A stretch of 64,000 nucleotides of DNA from Alkalicoccobacillus plakortidis (GCF_023703085.1 NZ_JAMQJY010000001.1:62001-126000), one strand, 5' to 3'; numbered from the stretch's first letter, positions 16,185 through 26,444 are shown. The notes: generated by a model not told the origin, from the sequence alone. Program-made: numbers and translations.

Positions 16185-18330
16185 GTGGCCGATATGCTAT
16201 TAAGCTACTTTCGAGAAAAACAGAGACAGACACAAAAAGAAAAAGTACGTAATACCCAATGCCCGTTTTGTAGTGTGCAATGTAAGATGCAATTAGTGGA
16301 GCAAACAAGTGTTACGAGAAAAACGTATCGAACAATAGGACTTGATAATCCAACCTCAAAAGGACGACTATGCATAAAAGGCTTGAATGCCCACCAACAT
16401 GCTTTCCATAAAGATCGTCTAATGCAACCGCTTATTAAAAAGAATGATGAATTTGTTCCTGTAAGCTTGGGACGAAGCTCTTTCTTATATAGCTGAACAA
16501 ATTCATCTTATTCAAAACGAAGACGGCAAGAATGCTATGTCTGTCTATGGAAGTGCATCCATTACCAATGAAGAGGCTTATCTTATGGGTAAATTTGCAA
16601 GAGTTGGGCTTCAAACCAAATACATCGATTACAACGGACGTTTATGTATGTCTGCTGCCGCTTCAGCTGGAACCCTGACATTTGGGATGGATCGAGGACT
16701 CACAAATACCTTAGAGGAAATTTCCTATTCTGAATGTATCATTCTCGCTGGTACGAATATTGCTGAATGTCAGCCAACGATTATGCCTTATTTTGAGCAA
16801 GCAAAGGAGAATGGCGCTTTTATCATTGCTATTGATCCACGCGAAACCGCAACAACCAAACTAGCAGACCTACATTTAAAGCTTAAGCCAGGAACGGATG
16901 CGGCATTAGCAAATGGTCTCTTAAAAGTAATTATTGATGAAAAACTGATTGATGAAGTTTTTATTCAAGATAGAGCTAATGGATTTGAAGAAGTGAAGCA
17001 GCATGTGGCGGGCTTGTCACTTGATGAGATTGCTGAGAAAACAGGTGTAGCCCTTCGAGATATTCAGAGAGCAGCCACAGTTTTTGGTAAAAGAGCAGCA
17101 GGTATGATCCTGACTGCGCGTGGAGTTGAGCAACAGACGGATGGCTCCATTGCTGTGCGTAATTTCCTTAATATTCTGATTGCAACAGGGAAGATTGGCA
17201 AAACAGGCTGTGGTTATGGCGCTATTACTGGCCAAAGTAACGGTCAAGGTGCTAGAGAGCACGGACAAAAAGCGGATCAATTGCCAGGTTATCGATCGAT
17301 CGAAAACGAAGAGCACCGCGCCTATGTAGCGAATGTATGGGGAGTCGATCCCAATCAGCTTCCAAGAAAAGGTGTATCAGCTTTTGAGATGATTCAGAAA
17401 ATGGATCAAGGAGAAATCACTGGTTTGTTTCTCCTATGTTCAAATCCAATCGTTTCAAATCCAAATGCTCGATTTGTAAAAAAGGCATTAAAAAAGCTGA
17501 AATTTCTTGTAGCAGTTGACTTATTTGTCTCAGAGACAGCTAAGCTTGCGGATGTCATCCTACCGACGACATCATACTTAGAAGACGAAGGAACCATGAC
17601 CAATTTAGAAGGCAGAGTGACGTTACGTGAAGCAAGTAAATCGGCACCGGGTGAAGCAAGGCATGATTGGCAAATTATCTGTGATGTTGCAAAGGCGTTA
17701 GGCAAAGAACAGTACTTTTCCTATACATGTGCAGAAGATGTTTTTAATGAACTACGACAGGCAAGTAAGGGAGGAGTCGCTGATTATTACGGAATAACGT
17801 ATGATCGACTTCGTGGTAAAGACGGCCTGCTTTGGCCATGCCCAACACTTGATCATCCAGGAACCGGTCGATTATTTGAGGATCGTTTTGCCCATCCAGA
17901 TGGGCGTGCTGTCATGGCTGTCGTTCCGAACGAACCAGTCATTCCAAAAGAACAGCCATGTGTTGAGTATCCACTATTTCTAACAACAGGTAGGGTAATG
18001 GCCCATTACTTAACAGGTGTTCAAACAAGAAAAAGTTCATCTTTATCAGCAAGACATTTTGAATCATTTATGGAGATCCATCCTGAAACGGCCAAACAAC
18101 TCGGAATCACCGATCAGACTCTTGTTCGTATTACCTCAAGACGTGGATCGATTGTGGTAAGAAGCAAATGGTCCACTCAGATAAGGGCAGACACTGTCTT
18201 TGTGCCATTTCATTGGGATGAAACACAAAATGTAAATAGGCTTGTAGAAGACAAACTGGATCCAACCTGTAGAATGCCTGGATTTAAAGTAAGTGCAGTT
18301 CAAGTGTCTCCACTAGTTCATATACGCTAA
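16185..18330 (+). CDS. nasC: Assimilatory nitrate reductase catalytic subunit NasC (one frameshift)
   Basis: Molybdopterin oxidoreductase of about 714 residues after repair, like B. subtilis NasC (710). The N-terminal [4Fe-4S] motif is intact ([10 protein letters not shown]... then GRLCIKG), followed by the Mo-bisMGD domains ([59 protein letters not shown]) and the C-terminal dinucleotide-binding domain (RVMAHYLTG). The frame breaks at GCTTGG (16465-16470); with one T removed it reads [18 protein letters not shown] 16185 has good spacing from GGGAG. It reduces nitrate to nitrite. The nitrite reductase genes nasDE are not in this window. Confidence 0.85.
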
Positions 18331-18355
18331 ATTTATTAATAGGAGTGAGAGAGAG

Positions 18356-19572
18356 ATGAAACTATCAGACTTACGAAAAAGTGGTCATGCTCCATCATTG
18401 TTTTCTGCGTTTTTATACTTTGATATTAGTTTTATGATTTGGGTTATGCTTGGCGCATTAGGTGTATATATTACAAATGACTTTGGCTTAACTGCTTCAC
18501 AAATCGGCTTGATTGTGGCAATCCCAATCCTCGCCGGGTCCATTTTTAGAATCATTATGGGGGTTCTAACTGATCGTTTTGGACCAAAGAAAACAAGTGT
18601 TGGTGGAATGATTGTCACGATGATTCCACTCTTATGGGGTTGGCTACTCGGTACATCGGTAGCCGAACTCTATATGATTGGAATTCTATTAGGTGTAGCT
18701 GGAGCAAGTTTCTCCGCGTCGCTGCCAATGGCAAGTCGCTTCGTACCCACCTGAATTACAAGGACTAGCTATGGGTATAGCCGGAGCTGGGAATAGCGGG
18801 ACACTGCTTGCGACCTTATTTGGTCCAAGGCTTGCCGAAGTAGTTGGTTGGAACGGAGTGATGGGTCTTGCTTTAATTCCACTCTCTCTTGTTTTGCTTT
18901 CCTATACGCTTATGGCAAAGGAGCCGCCCAATCAACCTAAACCAAAACCGATTAAAGAATATTTTGCCGTCTTTAAAGAACGAGACACCTGGTTTTTCTG
19001 TTTGCTCTATAGTGTAACCTTTGGTGGATTTGTTGGATTGTCGAGCTTTCTTAGTTATTTCTTTGTTAGCCAATATACACTATCACCTATCAGAGCAGGC
19101 GAGTTTGTCACCATTGTTGTGGCAGCTTGGAAGTTTTCTACGTCCAGTAGGTGGTTTGATCTCGGATAAAATTGGTGGAGCCAAGTTGCTTTATTTCTTA
19201 TTCATTGGTATGACGATTTGTATGCTAACGGTCAGTATGCTCCCACCATTACTTTTTGTGACAATAGCCTTGTTTATTGGAATGGGATGTTTAGGTATGG
19301 GCAACGGTGCTGTATTCCAGTTGGTACCGCAGCGTTTTCAAAAAGAAATTGGGATGGTAACAGGAATCGTCGGGGCCGCAGGAGGAATTGGCGGATTTTT
19401 TCTTCCAAATATCTTGGGAATCCTACGAGATTGGACAGGAACCTATGCAAGTGGATTTATTGTTTTTGCAATGATTACACTGATGGCTGTAGGACTATTA
19501 GCATTTGCCCAAGCTTCATGGAGAAAGGAATGGAAGTTGGCTAAGTCATCTAAAAAGGCTGTTCAACTATAA
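18356..19572 (+). CDS. Nitrate/nitrite MFS transporter, NarK/NasA type (two frameshifts)
   Basis: About 404 residues after repair, 12 membrane helices. Nitrate-porter motifs are visible: [12 protein letters not shown] after helix 2, [20 protein letters not shown] in helix 5, and [10 protein letters not shown] plus [15 protein letters not shown] in the second half, matching the paired Gly-rich nitrate signatures. The first break lies at 18740-18743, within SR-x-YPPE, where relatives have Trp (TGG). The second lies at GCTTGG (19125-19130), and removing a T gives [18 protein letters not shown]. Last gene of the nas operon; ATG 18356 follows AGGAGTGAG. It imports nitrate for NasBC. Confidence 0.82.
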
Positions 19573-19583
19573 TAATAAAACTA

Positions 19584-19622
19584 AAACGAGGTGGGCAATC
19601 ATTGTCCACCTCGTTTGCTTTT
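19584..19622 (+). terminator. Terminator of the nas operon
   Basis: AAACGAGGTGGGCAAT pairs with ATTGTCCACCTCGTTT (19601-19616) with a single G-T pair and a one-base loop gap, followed by a short T-rich tail. Confidence 0.75.
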
Positions 19623-19775
19623 GAAAAGAATTATTACAGTGAATAGAGCAATAAAAGGAAATTAATGTTTCTAAATATTGAGGTGAATCATTGTTCTATA
19701 CAATGTTAATCTTTTTCCACTCATCTTCTCATTAAAAAGAAAATCAAAATCGAAGAAGGCTTAGGAAAATCATAA

Positions 19776-20660
19776 CTAAGTCCTATGCTTGTACATGTCT
19801 AAGATATGAGTAATCAGGTTTTGTGAAGCGGCTGAAAGATAGCTGTCTTCATTCCAACAGACCCCAATGAGTCGATTACATTCTATTGAATGCACAGGGA
19901 TTTGGACGATTTTATTTTCTTTTGCTTCTGCAATTTTAGGCAACAACGAGATTCCAAGACCAGAAGCAATTAATCCGGCAATTGTTTGAACTTCTTCACC
20001 TTCAAACGTTATGTTTGGCATTATTCCAAGTTCTGAAAAAATCTCATCTGTTGTGTGACGTAACGAATAGCCACTTTTTAAGAAGATAAAGGAATCATGT
20101 TCCACTTGATCTAATCTCAATTCTGATAGATGAGCAAGTCGATGAGTGGTCGGTAATGTTATAAACAATTCTTCACTTTTAATGAGTGTCCATTTCGTTC
20201 TTTTTTGAAGATGTACTTCTGGTACTAGACATAAATCAATGTCTCCTGAATTGAGCTGTTTCATTAAAGCATGTGAATTATTTTGTACGAGGTTTAATTT
20301 AATTTTTGGAAACTGAACCATAAAGGATCGTATCAGCTCAGGTATAAAGCTCGGTCCTAACGTATGTAAAAAGCCTAATGTCACTTCTCCGCTGTTTGGT
20401 TCTATCATTTCTGATAGTTCTTTTTTTGCCTCGCTTAGTTCAAAGGTAATGCGATTGACTCTTTCCAAAAATATCTTTCCGTATTTATTTAACACAATAG
20501 ATCTGCCTTTACGATCAAATAATGGAACGCCTAATTCTTGTTCAAGTCGTTTGATGGATCGACTTAATGCTGGTTGGGAAACGGATAATAATTCAGCTGA
20601 CTTTATCATATGTTCAGTGCGTGCTAGTGTTTGGAAATATTCAAAATGATGCCATTCCAC
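19776..20660 (-). CDS. LysR-family transcriptional regulator
   Basis: 294 residues, normal for the family. The N-terminal helix-turn-helix is clear (HFEYFQTLARTEHMIKSAEL, SQPALSRSIKRLEQELGVPL, LFDRKGR). The C-terminal substrate-binding domain starts near residue 90 (GEVTLGFLHTLGPSFIPELI). Transcribed divergently from an MFS transporter, an arrangement like yybE/yybF of B. subtilis. It probably controls the transporter in response to an unknown small molecule. Confidence 0.88.
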   Translation of the reverse strand: MEWHHFEYFQTLARTEHMIKSAELLSVSQPALSRSIKRLEQELGVPLFDRKGRSIVLNKYGKIFLERVNRITFELSEAKKELSEMIEPNSGEVTLGFLHTLGPSFIPELIRSFMVQFPKIKLNLVQNNSHALMKQLNSGDIDLCLVPEVHLQKRTKWTLIKSEELFITLPTTHRLAHLSELRLDQVEHDSFIFLKSGYSLRHTTDEIFSELGIMPNITFEGEEVQTIAGLIASGLGISLLPKIAEAKENKIVQIPVHSIECNRLIGVCWNEDSYLSAASQNLITHILDMYKHRT

Positions 20661-20707
20661 ATGTATTCCTCCATTTATTCATTACATATATGCATTGATT
20701 CTATATT

Positions 20708-20721
20708 TATAATTCATTATA
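20708..20721. promoter_or_regulatory. Short palindrome between LysR and MFS genes
   Basis: TATAAT-TC-ATTATA is a perfect 6+2+6 inverted repeat midway between the divergent starts. It may be a LysR site or simply overlapping AT-rich -10 boxes for both directions. Confidence 0.35.
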
Positions 20722-20785
20722 CAGCATCAAGAAGGGCTGATACGATAAAGGTGAAACGAAAACAAAACATAAAAGGATGTTTTAT

Positions 20786-22019
20786 TTGGAAAATGACGAA
20801 TCTAGTATGGAAAGGCGCTACATTCATAAAGGAACAAAGCAATACCTGAAAACGAACATTGCTTTTTTTGTTGCTGGTTTTAATACATTCACCATATTGT
20901 ATTGTGTGCAGCCTTTACTTCCAAACTTCTCGCAACACTATGAACTCAGTCCAACTGTAGCGAGTTTAGCCCTTTCATTAACAACAATTGCATTAGCAAT
21001 AGCTATGTTGTTTTTTGGGTCACTTTCGGATGCTGTAGGTCGAAAGAATGTCATGCTTTATTCAATGATTGCAGCTTCTGTCATCTGTCTTTTCATCCCA
21101 CTAAGTCCTACATTTACATGGCTACTTGTTTTACGAACGATCCAAGGCATTGCACTTGCTGGTTTGCCATCGGTTGCAATGGCTTATTTAAGCGAAGAGA
21201 TATCTCCCAAAAGTCTCGGCGCAGCCATGGGATTATATATTTGTGGTAATGCTTTAGGAGCAACATTTGGACGAATGTTCTCTGGTATTGTGACAGAAGC
21301 CGCAAATTGGCAATCTGCTTTATTTTTGGTTGGGGTTATTAGTTTAGCAGCAAGTATTTTGTTTGCATTCTTTTTGCCTATTTCATCTAATTTCCGTCCA
21401 ACAAAACGACAAGTGCCAGAGATGATTTATTCATTAAAAAGTCATCTAGGTAATACTCGGCTTCTGTGTTTGTTTGGTTTAGGGTTTATTTTGCTCGGAA
21501 CGAATGTTGCTTTATTTAATTACATGGGTTTTACACTATTAAATGAACCATATTCAGTCAGCCAAACGATTGTTAGTTCGATTTTTCTTTTATTTATCAT
21601 TGGCATGTTTAGCTCAGTTATAGCAGGTAAATTGGTAGATTCCGTTGGAAAAGAAAAGACCGTTCTATTAAGTTTACTAATTATTTTAGTAGGTATCTTA
21701 TTAACACTGATTCCAAATCTAGCATTCAAAATATGTGGTACAGCGATGTCTGTGTACGGTTTTTTTAGTAGTCATTCTGTTGCGAGCAGTTGGGTTGGCT
21801 CGATTGTTAGTAAAAATAAGGCGCAAGCAGCTTCCTTATATTTGTTTTTCTATTATGCTTGGGTCAAGTGTAATCGGCACACTTGGCGGTATTCTATGGG
21901 CTACGTTAGATTGGACTGGTGTGGCTTGGATGAATATCATCTTTATTTTAATTGGATTCCTATTGATGTACGTTTTAATTAGTCAGAGTAATAGTGGAAT
22001 AAAAAAGTCGAATCTTTAA
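20786..22019 (+). CDS. MFS transporter, YybF-like drug exporter type (one frameshift)
   Basis: About 410 residues after repair with 12 membrane helices. The start is best at TTG 20786, six bases after AAAGGATG; an in-frame ATG at 20777 is too close to the ribosome binding site. The MFS motif A follows helix 2 (GSLSDAVGRKNVML), and VLRTIQGIALAGLPSVAMAY in helix 4 is typical of drug/H+ antiporters of the YybF/YnfM group. The frame breaks at GCTTGG (21857-21862). Dropping one T gives YYAGSSVIGTLGGILW and restores the last helices. Divergent from its probable LysR regulator. Confidence 0.8.
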
Positions 22020-22036
22020 GGGGTTTGGCTTTTTTA
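22001..22036 (+). terminator. Terminator overlapping the end of the MFS gene
   Basis: AAAAAAGTCGAATC (22001-22014) pairs with GGTTTGGCTTTTTT (22022-22035) with wobble pairs; the stop codon lies in the loop. Confidence 0.65.
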
Positions 22037-22118
22037 TTTTAGAGAAGGTATCAAACAAATTGTATTGAATGGTAATATATAGAGAAAGTAGTAGTCATAA
22101 TGCGGAGGTGGATAGCGC

Positions 22119-22697
22119 ATGAACGTTCTTTTTTTATTTGGGCCACAAGCTGTAGGAAAAATGACAATAGGTGAAATTCTTTCAGAGAAGTTGGACATTC
22201 CTTTATTGTTTAACCATATGACATTGGATATCATTTCACCTTTTATTGGTTGGACACAAAAGACATTTGAATTGTCCACGCAATTGCGAAAGGATATTTT
22301 CCAAGCCATGGTTGACCAACCAGAGAACAAAGGGCTAATCTTTACTTTTGTCTGGGCATTAGATGTTGAAGAAGATCGAAAAGAGGTAGAGAACTTCAAA
22401 CAGATTTTTACAACTGCGGGCATAGATGTGTATTTTATAGAATTAGAAGCGGAACTAGAGGAGCGCTTAAGACGTAATAAAACAGAGAATCGACTTGCTA
22501 AAAAACCATCTAAAAGAGATATAGAGTCAAGTGAACAAGAACTACAGACTAGTCATCAAAAACATCGACTAAACTCTAAGCAAGGAGAGATTCAAGAACC
22601 TCTTTATTTGCGTTTGAATGTAACAAATTTGACGGCGGAGGAAGCAGCAGAGAGAATTTTTGATTTCCAACAGTTCGGTGAACGGAGATACAACTGA
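22119..22697 (+). CDS. P-loop nucleotide kinase-like protein
   Basis: 192 residues with a Walker A loop at the N-terminus (FLFGPQAVGKMTIGE), as in small AAA/shikimate-kinase-like P-loop proteins. A helical lid-like region follows (RLRRNKTENRLAKKPSKR). ATG 22119 follows GCGGAGGTGG. Members are often annotated as kinases without a known substrate. It directly precedes the HIT gene, with a 1-bp gap between its stop and the HIT start, so the two are probably co-transcribed and both may act on nucleotides. Confidence 0.7.
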   Translation: MNVLFLFGPQAVGKMTIGEILSEKLDIPLLFNHMTLDIISPFIGWTQKTFELSTQLRKDIFQAMVDQPENKGLIFTFVWALDVEEDRKEVENFKQIFTTAGIDVYFIELEAELEERLRRNKTENRLAKKPSKRDIESSEQELQTSHQKHRLNSKQGEIQEPLYLRLNVTNLTAEEAAERIFDFQQFGERRYN

Positions 22698-22698
22698 T

Positions 22699-23145
22699 AT
22701 GACACTAAATAAGCAAGCACCCTGTTGTTTAGGCTGTAACCTAGCAAATCTAAAAGAGCCAGTTCATCTAATCTATGAAAATGACTTACTTACCTGCATC
22801 TTAGATCATGATCCATTTAACAATGGTCATACATTAATATTGCCAAAAAAGCATTATGAAGACGTTGATGATTTAGACGAAGAAACCGCACATGCTATCA
22901 TACAATGCTCGATGGTGATTTCTAAGGCATTAAAGTCGATATATAGACCAGACGGGATCACGATTTGTCAAAATGGAGGGATTTTTAGTGAGCTTACACA
23001 TTTTCATATGCATGTAGTACCAAGATACAAGGATCAATCATTTGCGTCCTTCTATCTTGATGAACCATTCAACAATGAACATCTTAAGAAAAGGATAGCG
23101 GATGCTAAGACTGAAATGTATCAAGCATTAAGAAAGTATGTGTAA
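22699..23145 (+). CDS. HIT family protein (histidine triad nucleotide hydrolase)
   Basis: About 148 residues from ATG 22699, which follows ACGGAG. An in-frame upstream start at 22660 would lie inside the preceding gene. The histidine triad HFHMHVVPR is intact (about residues 98-106), and the substrate-side motif (LDHDPFNNGHTLILPKKHYE) is typical. HIT hydrolases cleave nucleoside phosphoramidates or dinucleotides via the middle histidine. Two cysteines near the start (CCLGC) are common in Bacillus HIT proteins. Co-transcribed with the P-loop protein. Confidence 0.88.
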   Translation: MTLNKQAPCCLGCNLANLKEPVHLIYENDLLTCILDHDPFNNGHTLILPKKHYEDVDDLDEETAHAIIQCSMVISKALKSIYRPDGITICQNGGIFSELTHFHMHVVPRYKDQSFASFYLDEPFNNEHLKKRIADAKTEMYQALRKYV

Positions 23146-23172
23146 GGAATAAGCGAATGTGGAGGTATGCCT

Positions 23173-23622
23173 ATGAACATTATAGATGAAAACAAAAACT
23201 CGCGAATTTTACTTGAAGACATTCTTTCACGCCCGCTTTTTGCACACCTATCAACAGCTGATGAAAACGGACCACGTGAGTCTCCGCTTTGGTTTTTGTG
23301 GGATGAGGGTTCAATTTGGATGCTCGGTAGTTACCAGTCTAACTCGTTTACTAAACGAATTGAAACAGAACCACGTTGCGCAATTGGAATCGTGGACTTT
23401 AAAGTTGAAACGGGACTTGTGCATCATGTAGGCTTACGTGGCAAAGCAGTTCTTGAAGCTCAGCAGGAAGACCGTGTCAGAAAACTCTTAAGCAAATATA
23501 TGGGGGATTTTGAACGATGGGATCCAAGATTTCATGGCGTATTAGGTGATTTAGATTGGTTATTTGTTCGATTTAACCCGGAAACGGTTGTAGTGAGAGA
23601 TCAATCTTATCAGTTGCGATAA
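23173..23622 (+). CDS. Pyridoxamine 5'-phosphate oxidase-fold (FMN-binding) protein
   Basis: 149 residues from ATG 23173, seven bases after GGAGG; the ATG at 23167 is too close. The split-barrel pattern is visible: LSRPLFAHLSTADENGPRES (strand 1-2), PLWFLWDEGSIWMLGSYQSN, then KRIETEPRCAIGIVDFKVET. The family binds FMN or F420 and reduces small molecules; true PdxH activity is unlikely at this length. It stands in the run of small enzymes following the HIT gene. Confidence 0.78.
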   Translation: MNIIDENKNSRILLEDILSRPLFAHLSTADENGPRESPLWFLWDEGSIWMLGSYQSNSFTKRIETEPRCAIGIVDFKVETGLVHHVGLRGKAVLEAQQEDRVRKLLSKYMGDFERWDPRFHGVLGDLDWLFVRFNPETVVVRDQSYQLR

Positions 23623-23646
23623 GATGATATAAAGAAAGGAAAAAGC

Positions 23647-23976
23647 ATGGAGTATATTGATATAATTTTACCAGCAATTGTTACATTATTATATTTAAAA
23701 GTTATTAAAAGGAGCATTCATCCACTTGTAAAAATGGAGATTGTGATCGAAATAAAAGCAATGCTTATATTTGTCGTTTTAACAGTTTTGTCTTTTCTAG
23801 TTTTGTGGTTACCACTACGAGAGGGCATTCATACATATTTTGCAAAAGGTGGTTTAATTGTTTCATTTGTATTGCCTTTATATGTAATCTGGTTGTTAGT
23901 AATTATGAAAATGAAGCGTGCATATTATGATAAATCTGTTCTACTTTTAGAAAAGTTTATGGGGAATATCATTTAA
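23647..23976 (+). CDS. Hypothetical membrane protein, three helices
   Basis: 109 residues, ATG 23647 after AAGAAAGGAAAAAGC. Three hydrophobic segments (IILPAIVTLLYLKVI; MLIFVVLTVLSFLVLWLPL; LIVSFVLPLYVIWLLVIM) with basic loops. It starts 24 bp after the preceding gene and is probably co-transcribed. No family recognised. Confidence 0.6.
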   Translation: MEYIDIILPAIVTLLYLKVIKRSIHPLVKMEIVIEIKAMLIFVVLTVLSFLVLWLPLREGIHTYFAKGGLIVSFVLPLYVIWLLVIMKMKRAYYDKSVLLLEKFMGNII

Positions 23977-24005
23977 GCATAGTACACCAGAAGGAGAGAT
24001 AACCG

Positions 24006-24752
24006 ATGGATTTAGGTTCACCCATTGCATCTGGAAACACCGCCTCGATCTATCTAAGTGAAGGAAACGTGATTAAGCTTTTTAATGATGGTATGGATCG
24101 TTCTTATGTATTATATGAAGCAAATAAGCAAAAATCTGTACATAACTCGGGACTTTTTGTTCCAGAAGTATTAGAAGTTAAGCAAATTGAAGGAAAACAA
24201 GCTATTTTGATGGAATATATAGAAGGTAGCACATTAGGTGACCTCTGCCATCATAATATGGAAAAAGTGGAGCGTTACTTAAGGATATCAGTAGATGTGC
24301 AGCAAAAAGTTCATATGATCTCAACAGTGTATTCACTTGAGAAGATGACTACTAAATTAACTCGCCAGATCGAATCAGTAAATAAACTATCCAGTCTTCA
24401 AAAAAGAGATTTAATTGAGAAAATGAATTCATTTTCATTTGAACAAAAACTGTGTCATGGAGATTTTCATCTTTTTAATCTGATTTTATCAAATGAGGAA
24501 GTAGCGATAATCGATTGGGTTGATGCTAGTTTGGGGGATATTCGTGCTGATGTGTATCGCACGTATTTATTGTACACTCAACATTCAGACGACATAGCAG
24601 AAACGTACCTCCGCTTATATTGTGAGAGCAGTGGCTTGTCAAAAGAGGAAATTTTTCAATGGGCACCAATCATTGCTGGAGCCAGATTATCAGAGAATGT
24701 CGCAACCGAAGACTCAGACCGACTTTTAGAGATTGTCAATCAGTACAGCTGA
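24006..24752 (+). CDS. Aminoglycoside phosphotransferase (APH)-fold kinase
   Basis: 248 residues, ATG 24006 after AAGGAGAGATAACC. Kinase-like landmarks: N-lobe GNTASIYLSEGNVIKLF with candidate ATP lysine, hinge AILMEYIEGSTLGDL, catalytic loop LCHGDFHLFNLIL (D and N of the Brenner motif) and metal-binding AIIDWVDA. The family phosphorylates antibiotics or small alcohols such as choline or fructosamine. The length and the short N-lobe resemble uncharacterised Bacillus members, so resistance is not implied. Confidence 0.8.
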   Translation: MDLGSPIASGNTASIYLSEGNVIKLFNDGMDRSYVLYEANKQKSVHNSGLFVPEVLEVKQIEGKQAILMEYIEGSTLGDLCHHNMEKVERYLRISVDVQQKVHMISTVYSLEKMTTKLTRQIESVNKLSSLQKRDLIEKMNSFSFEQKLCHGDFHLFNLILSNEEVAIIDWVDASLGDIRADVYRTYLLYTQHSDDIAETYLRLYCESSGLSKEEIFQWAPIIAGARLSENVATEDSDRLLEIVNQYS

Positions 24753-24770
24753 ACGTGTGAGGTGGAAAAA

Positions 24771-25184
24771 GTGGACCTTTTAATAGACGAATACGAAGGT
24801 ACAAAGTTTATATCTCCTAGAGATTGTGGAAATTCCCCAAAAATCATTCGCTTAAATGAGTTAAACGAAGCATTTTTCAGAAGAGATTGGACGTTTATAG
24901 AAGAGAACCTAGATGTTGATATACAATGGCTTATTATTGGAATGAAACAAATAGAAGGAAAAACGAACGTTAGGGATCAACTAGAGACATTTAGAAATGA
25001 AGAAATAACAGAAATCAGAATAAAAAACACCATTACACATGGAAAAGTAGGCTCAGTGAACGGCACTCTAATAATGGAAAAAGGAAGAAACATTGATTTT
25101 TGCAACATGTACACCTTTTCTAGTGCAGGGAATAAAGCAAAAATGAAAGAAATGACCTCTTATGTGATTGAAACGATGGAATAA
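24771..25184 (+). CDS. NTF2-like (SnoaL-type) fold protein
   Basis: About 137 residues. GTG 24771 has good distance to GTGAGG; GTG 24762 overlaps that site. The pattern LNELNEAFFRRDWTFIEENL...DIQWLIIGMKQIEGKTNVRD...HGKVGSVNGTLI fits the cone-shaped NTF2-like fold (helix, then 'W..G...G' and 'HG..' strands). These are small ligand-binding or enzymatic domains of varied function. It lies 18 bp after the phosphotransferase, likely the same transcript. Confidence 0.6.
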   Translation: MDLLIDEYEGTKFISPRDCGNSPKIIRLNELNEAFFRRDWTFIEENLDVDIQWLIIGMKQIEGKTNVRDQLETFRNEEITEIRIKNTITHGKVGSVNGTLIMEKGRNIDFCNMYTFSSAGNKAKMKEMTSYVIETME

Positions 25185-25199
25185 GTAGAATTCCATTTA

Positions 25200-25754
25200 T
25201 TATTTATGTACATTATTTATTCTTCCCATTAAAACAGTGTGGTGATAAACACCATCAGCTAGAAGTTTTTCATGTCGAAGTAATCCTTCTTCAATAAAAT
25301 TAAATTTCTTGTATAGTTTAATGGCGTTAACATTGTTTTCTGTTACATTTAATGTAATCTTCTTTATATTAGCTGAATCTGCCCAATGTACTGATTCTTT
25401 CAAAAGGTTATACCCAATACTAAATCCCCAGTAATCTTGAAGAACTGCTAATCCAAATTCTACTTTATGTGCAAATCGAGCTAAAGAAATCCCTTCACAT
25501 CTTGAAAAACCTACAATTTGATCGTCGATAAGTGCAACTAAAAATAAGTTATGAGCACTTTGTTCATCTATTTTAATGATGGAGATAAAATCAGATGTAC
25601 TTAAATAATTCTCACCTTGAACTCGATCCATGTTTTCTGTTTCGCCATCAATGATATATCTAACCTCAGAAAGTCTTTCTGCATCACTCTTTATCGCTGA
25701 TCTTATAGTGAATTGAATACCTTTATAACTGTAGTTCTTATTTTCAATGAACAA
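25200..25754 (-). CDS. GNAT family N-acetyltransferase
   Basis: 184 residues. The GNAT core is visible: strand 4 and acetyl-CoA loop (VEFGLAVLQDYWGFSIGYNL) and the C-terminal motif (ENNVNAIKLYKKFNFIEEGL), as in RimI/SpeG-like enzymes. Start ATG 25754. The gene is convergent with the NTF2-like gene, which ends 15 bp away. Substrate unknown. Confidence 0.82.
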   Translation of the reverse strand: MFIENKNYSYKGIQFTIRSAIKSDAERLSEVRYIIDGETENMDRVQGENYLSTSDFISIIKIDEQSAHNLFLVALIDDQIVGFSRCEGISLARFAHKVEFGLAVLQDYWGFSIGYNLLKESVHWADSANIKKITLNVTENNVNAIKLYKKFNFIEEGLLRHEKLLADGVYHHTVLMGRINNVHK

Positions 25755-25841
25755 TGGATGTCACCTCCGAATGTGAATATATCTAAAGCTCAATCATTTG
25801 AAAAGTCTGTTAAACCGTATTAATAAAAGGAGGTGCTAGTA

Positions 25842-25955
25842 ATGATAAAGAAAGAAGCAGTAAATAAGGGAAGCTTATTAATAATAGCAGTTGTAGCAGC
25901 ATCAATTGGCGCTGTGCTTGGTATTGTAGCATATAATCAACAGTGGCTTGGTTAA
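25842..25955 (+). CDS. Small single-helix membrane protein (37 residues)
   Basis: ATG 25842 follows an excellent AAAAGGAGGTG at ideal spacing. The peptide has a short basic N-terminus and one helix (LLIIAVVAASIGAVLGIVAY), ending QQWLG. The ribosome binding site is among the best in the window, so this is likely real despite its size. It lies 37 bp upstream of a lipoprotein gene, probably in one transcript. Function unknown. Confidence 0.65.
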   Translation: MIKKEAVNKGSLLIIAVVAASIGAVLGIVAYNQQWLG

Positions 25956-25992
25956 ATGAACATTTTTCAACTCAAATTTGAGGAGGAATCAC

Positions 25993-26436
25993 ATGAATCG
26001 CTACTTTAAACAAACTATCTTTTTAATGGGTGTCTCTGCATTCCTTTTAGCTGGTTGCTCCGAATCAGAATGGAATGAAAGTGAGATCTTTGAATCGGGT
26101 GATTTTCAAATGCTCGGTGAAGAAAATCTCATTGGATTTATTTATGATGATTCTGAGGTTACAAGGTTTTACCCAAATAAAGAACAGAAATACATGTGGC
26201 ATCTTTGGGGAGATGATTTGAATGGAGCTTTTAATGTGATTGCAACAAAAGAAGGAACTGACGAGGAAATTGAGATCTTTCAATCTACCTCTTCAAGTGG
26301 GGAACACAATGGAGCGGATGCATCCCTTCCTTCTACGATGTCTTTACCTGAAACTGGAATGTGGAAGTTAGATGCCTATGTAAATGACAGTCTACACGGA
26401 TCCGTTTTTGTAAAAGTGCATGAAGAAGCCGGATGA
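25993..26436 (+). CDS. Lipoprotein of unknown function
   Basis: About 147 residues from ATG 25993, which follows TTGAGGAGG; the in-frame TTG at 25978 lies upstream of that site. The signal peptide ends with a lipobox (FLLAGC, lipid-modified Cys at about 21). The mature domain is beta-rich (FYPNKEQKYMWHLWGDDLNG; LPETGMWKLDAYVND), resembling small immunoglobulin-like extracytoplasmic domains. Anchored outside the membrane. Likely co-transcribed with the 37-residue membrane peptide. Confidence 0.7.
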   Translation: MNRYFKQTIFLMGVSAFLLAGCSESEWNESEIFESGDFQMLGEENLIGFIYDDSEVTRFYPNKEQKYMWHLWGDDLNGAFNVIATKEGTDEEIEIFQSTSSSGEHNGADASLPSTMSLPETGMWKLDAYVNDSLHGSVFVKVHEEAG

Positions 26437-26444
26437 TTAAAAAA

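Noticed and set aside
24006-24752. Antibiotic resistance call for the APH-fold kinase
   Set aside because: The fold is shared by many small-molecule kinases and nothing in the sequence or neighbours indicates aminoglycosides.
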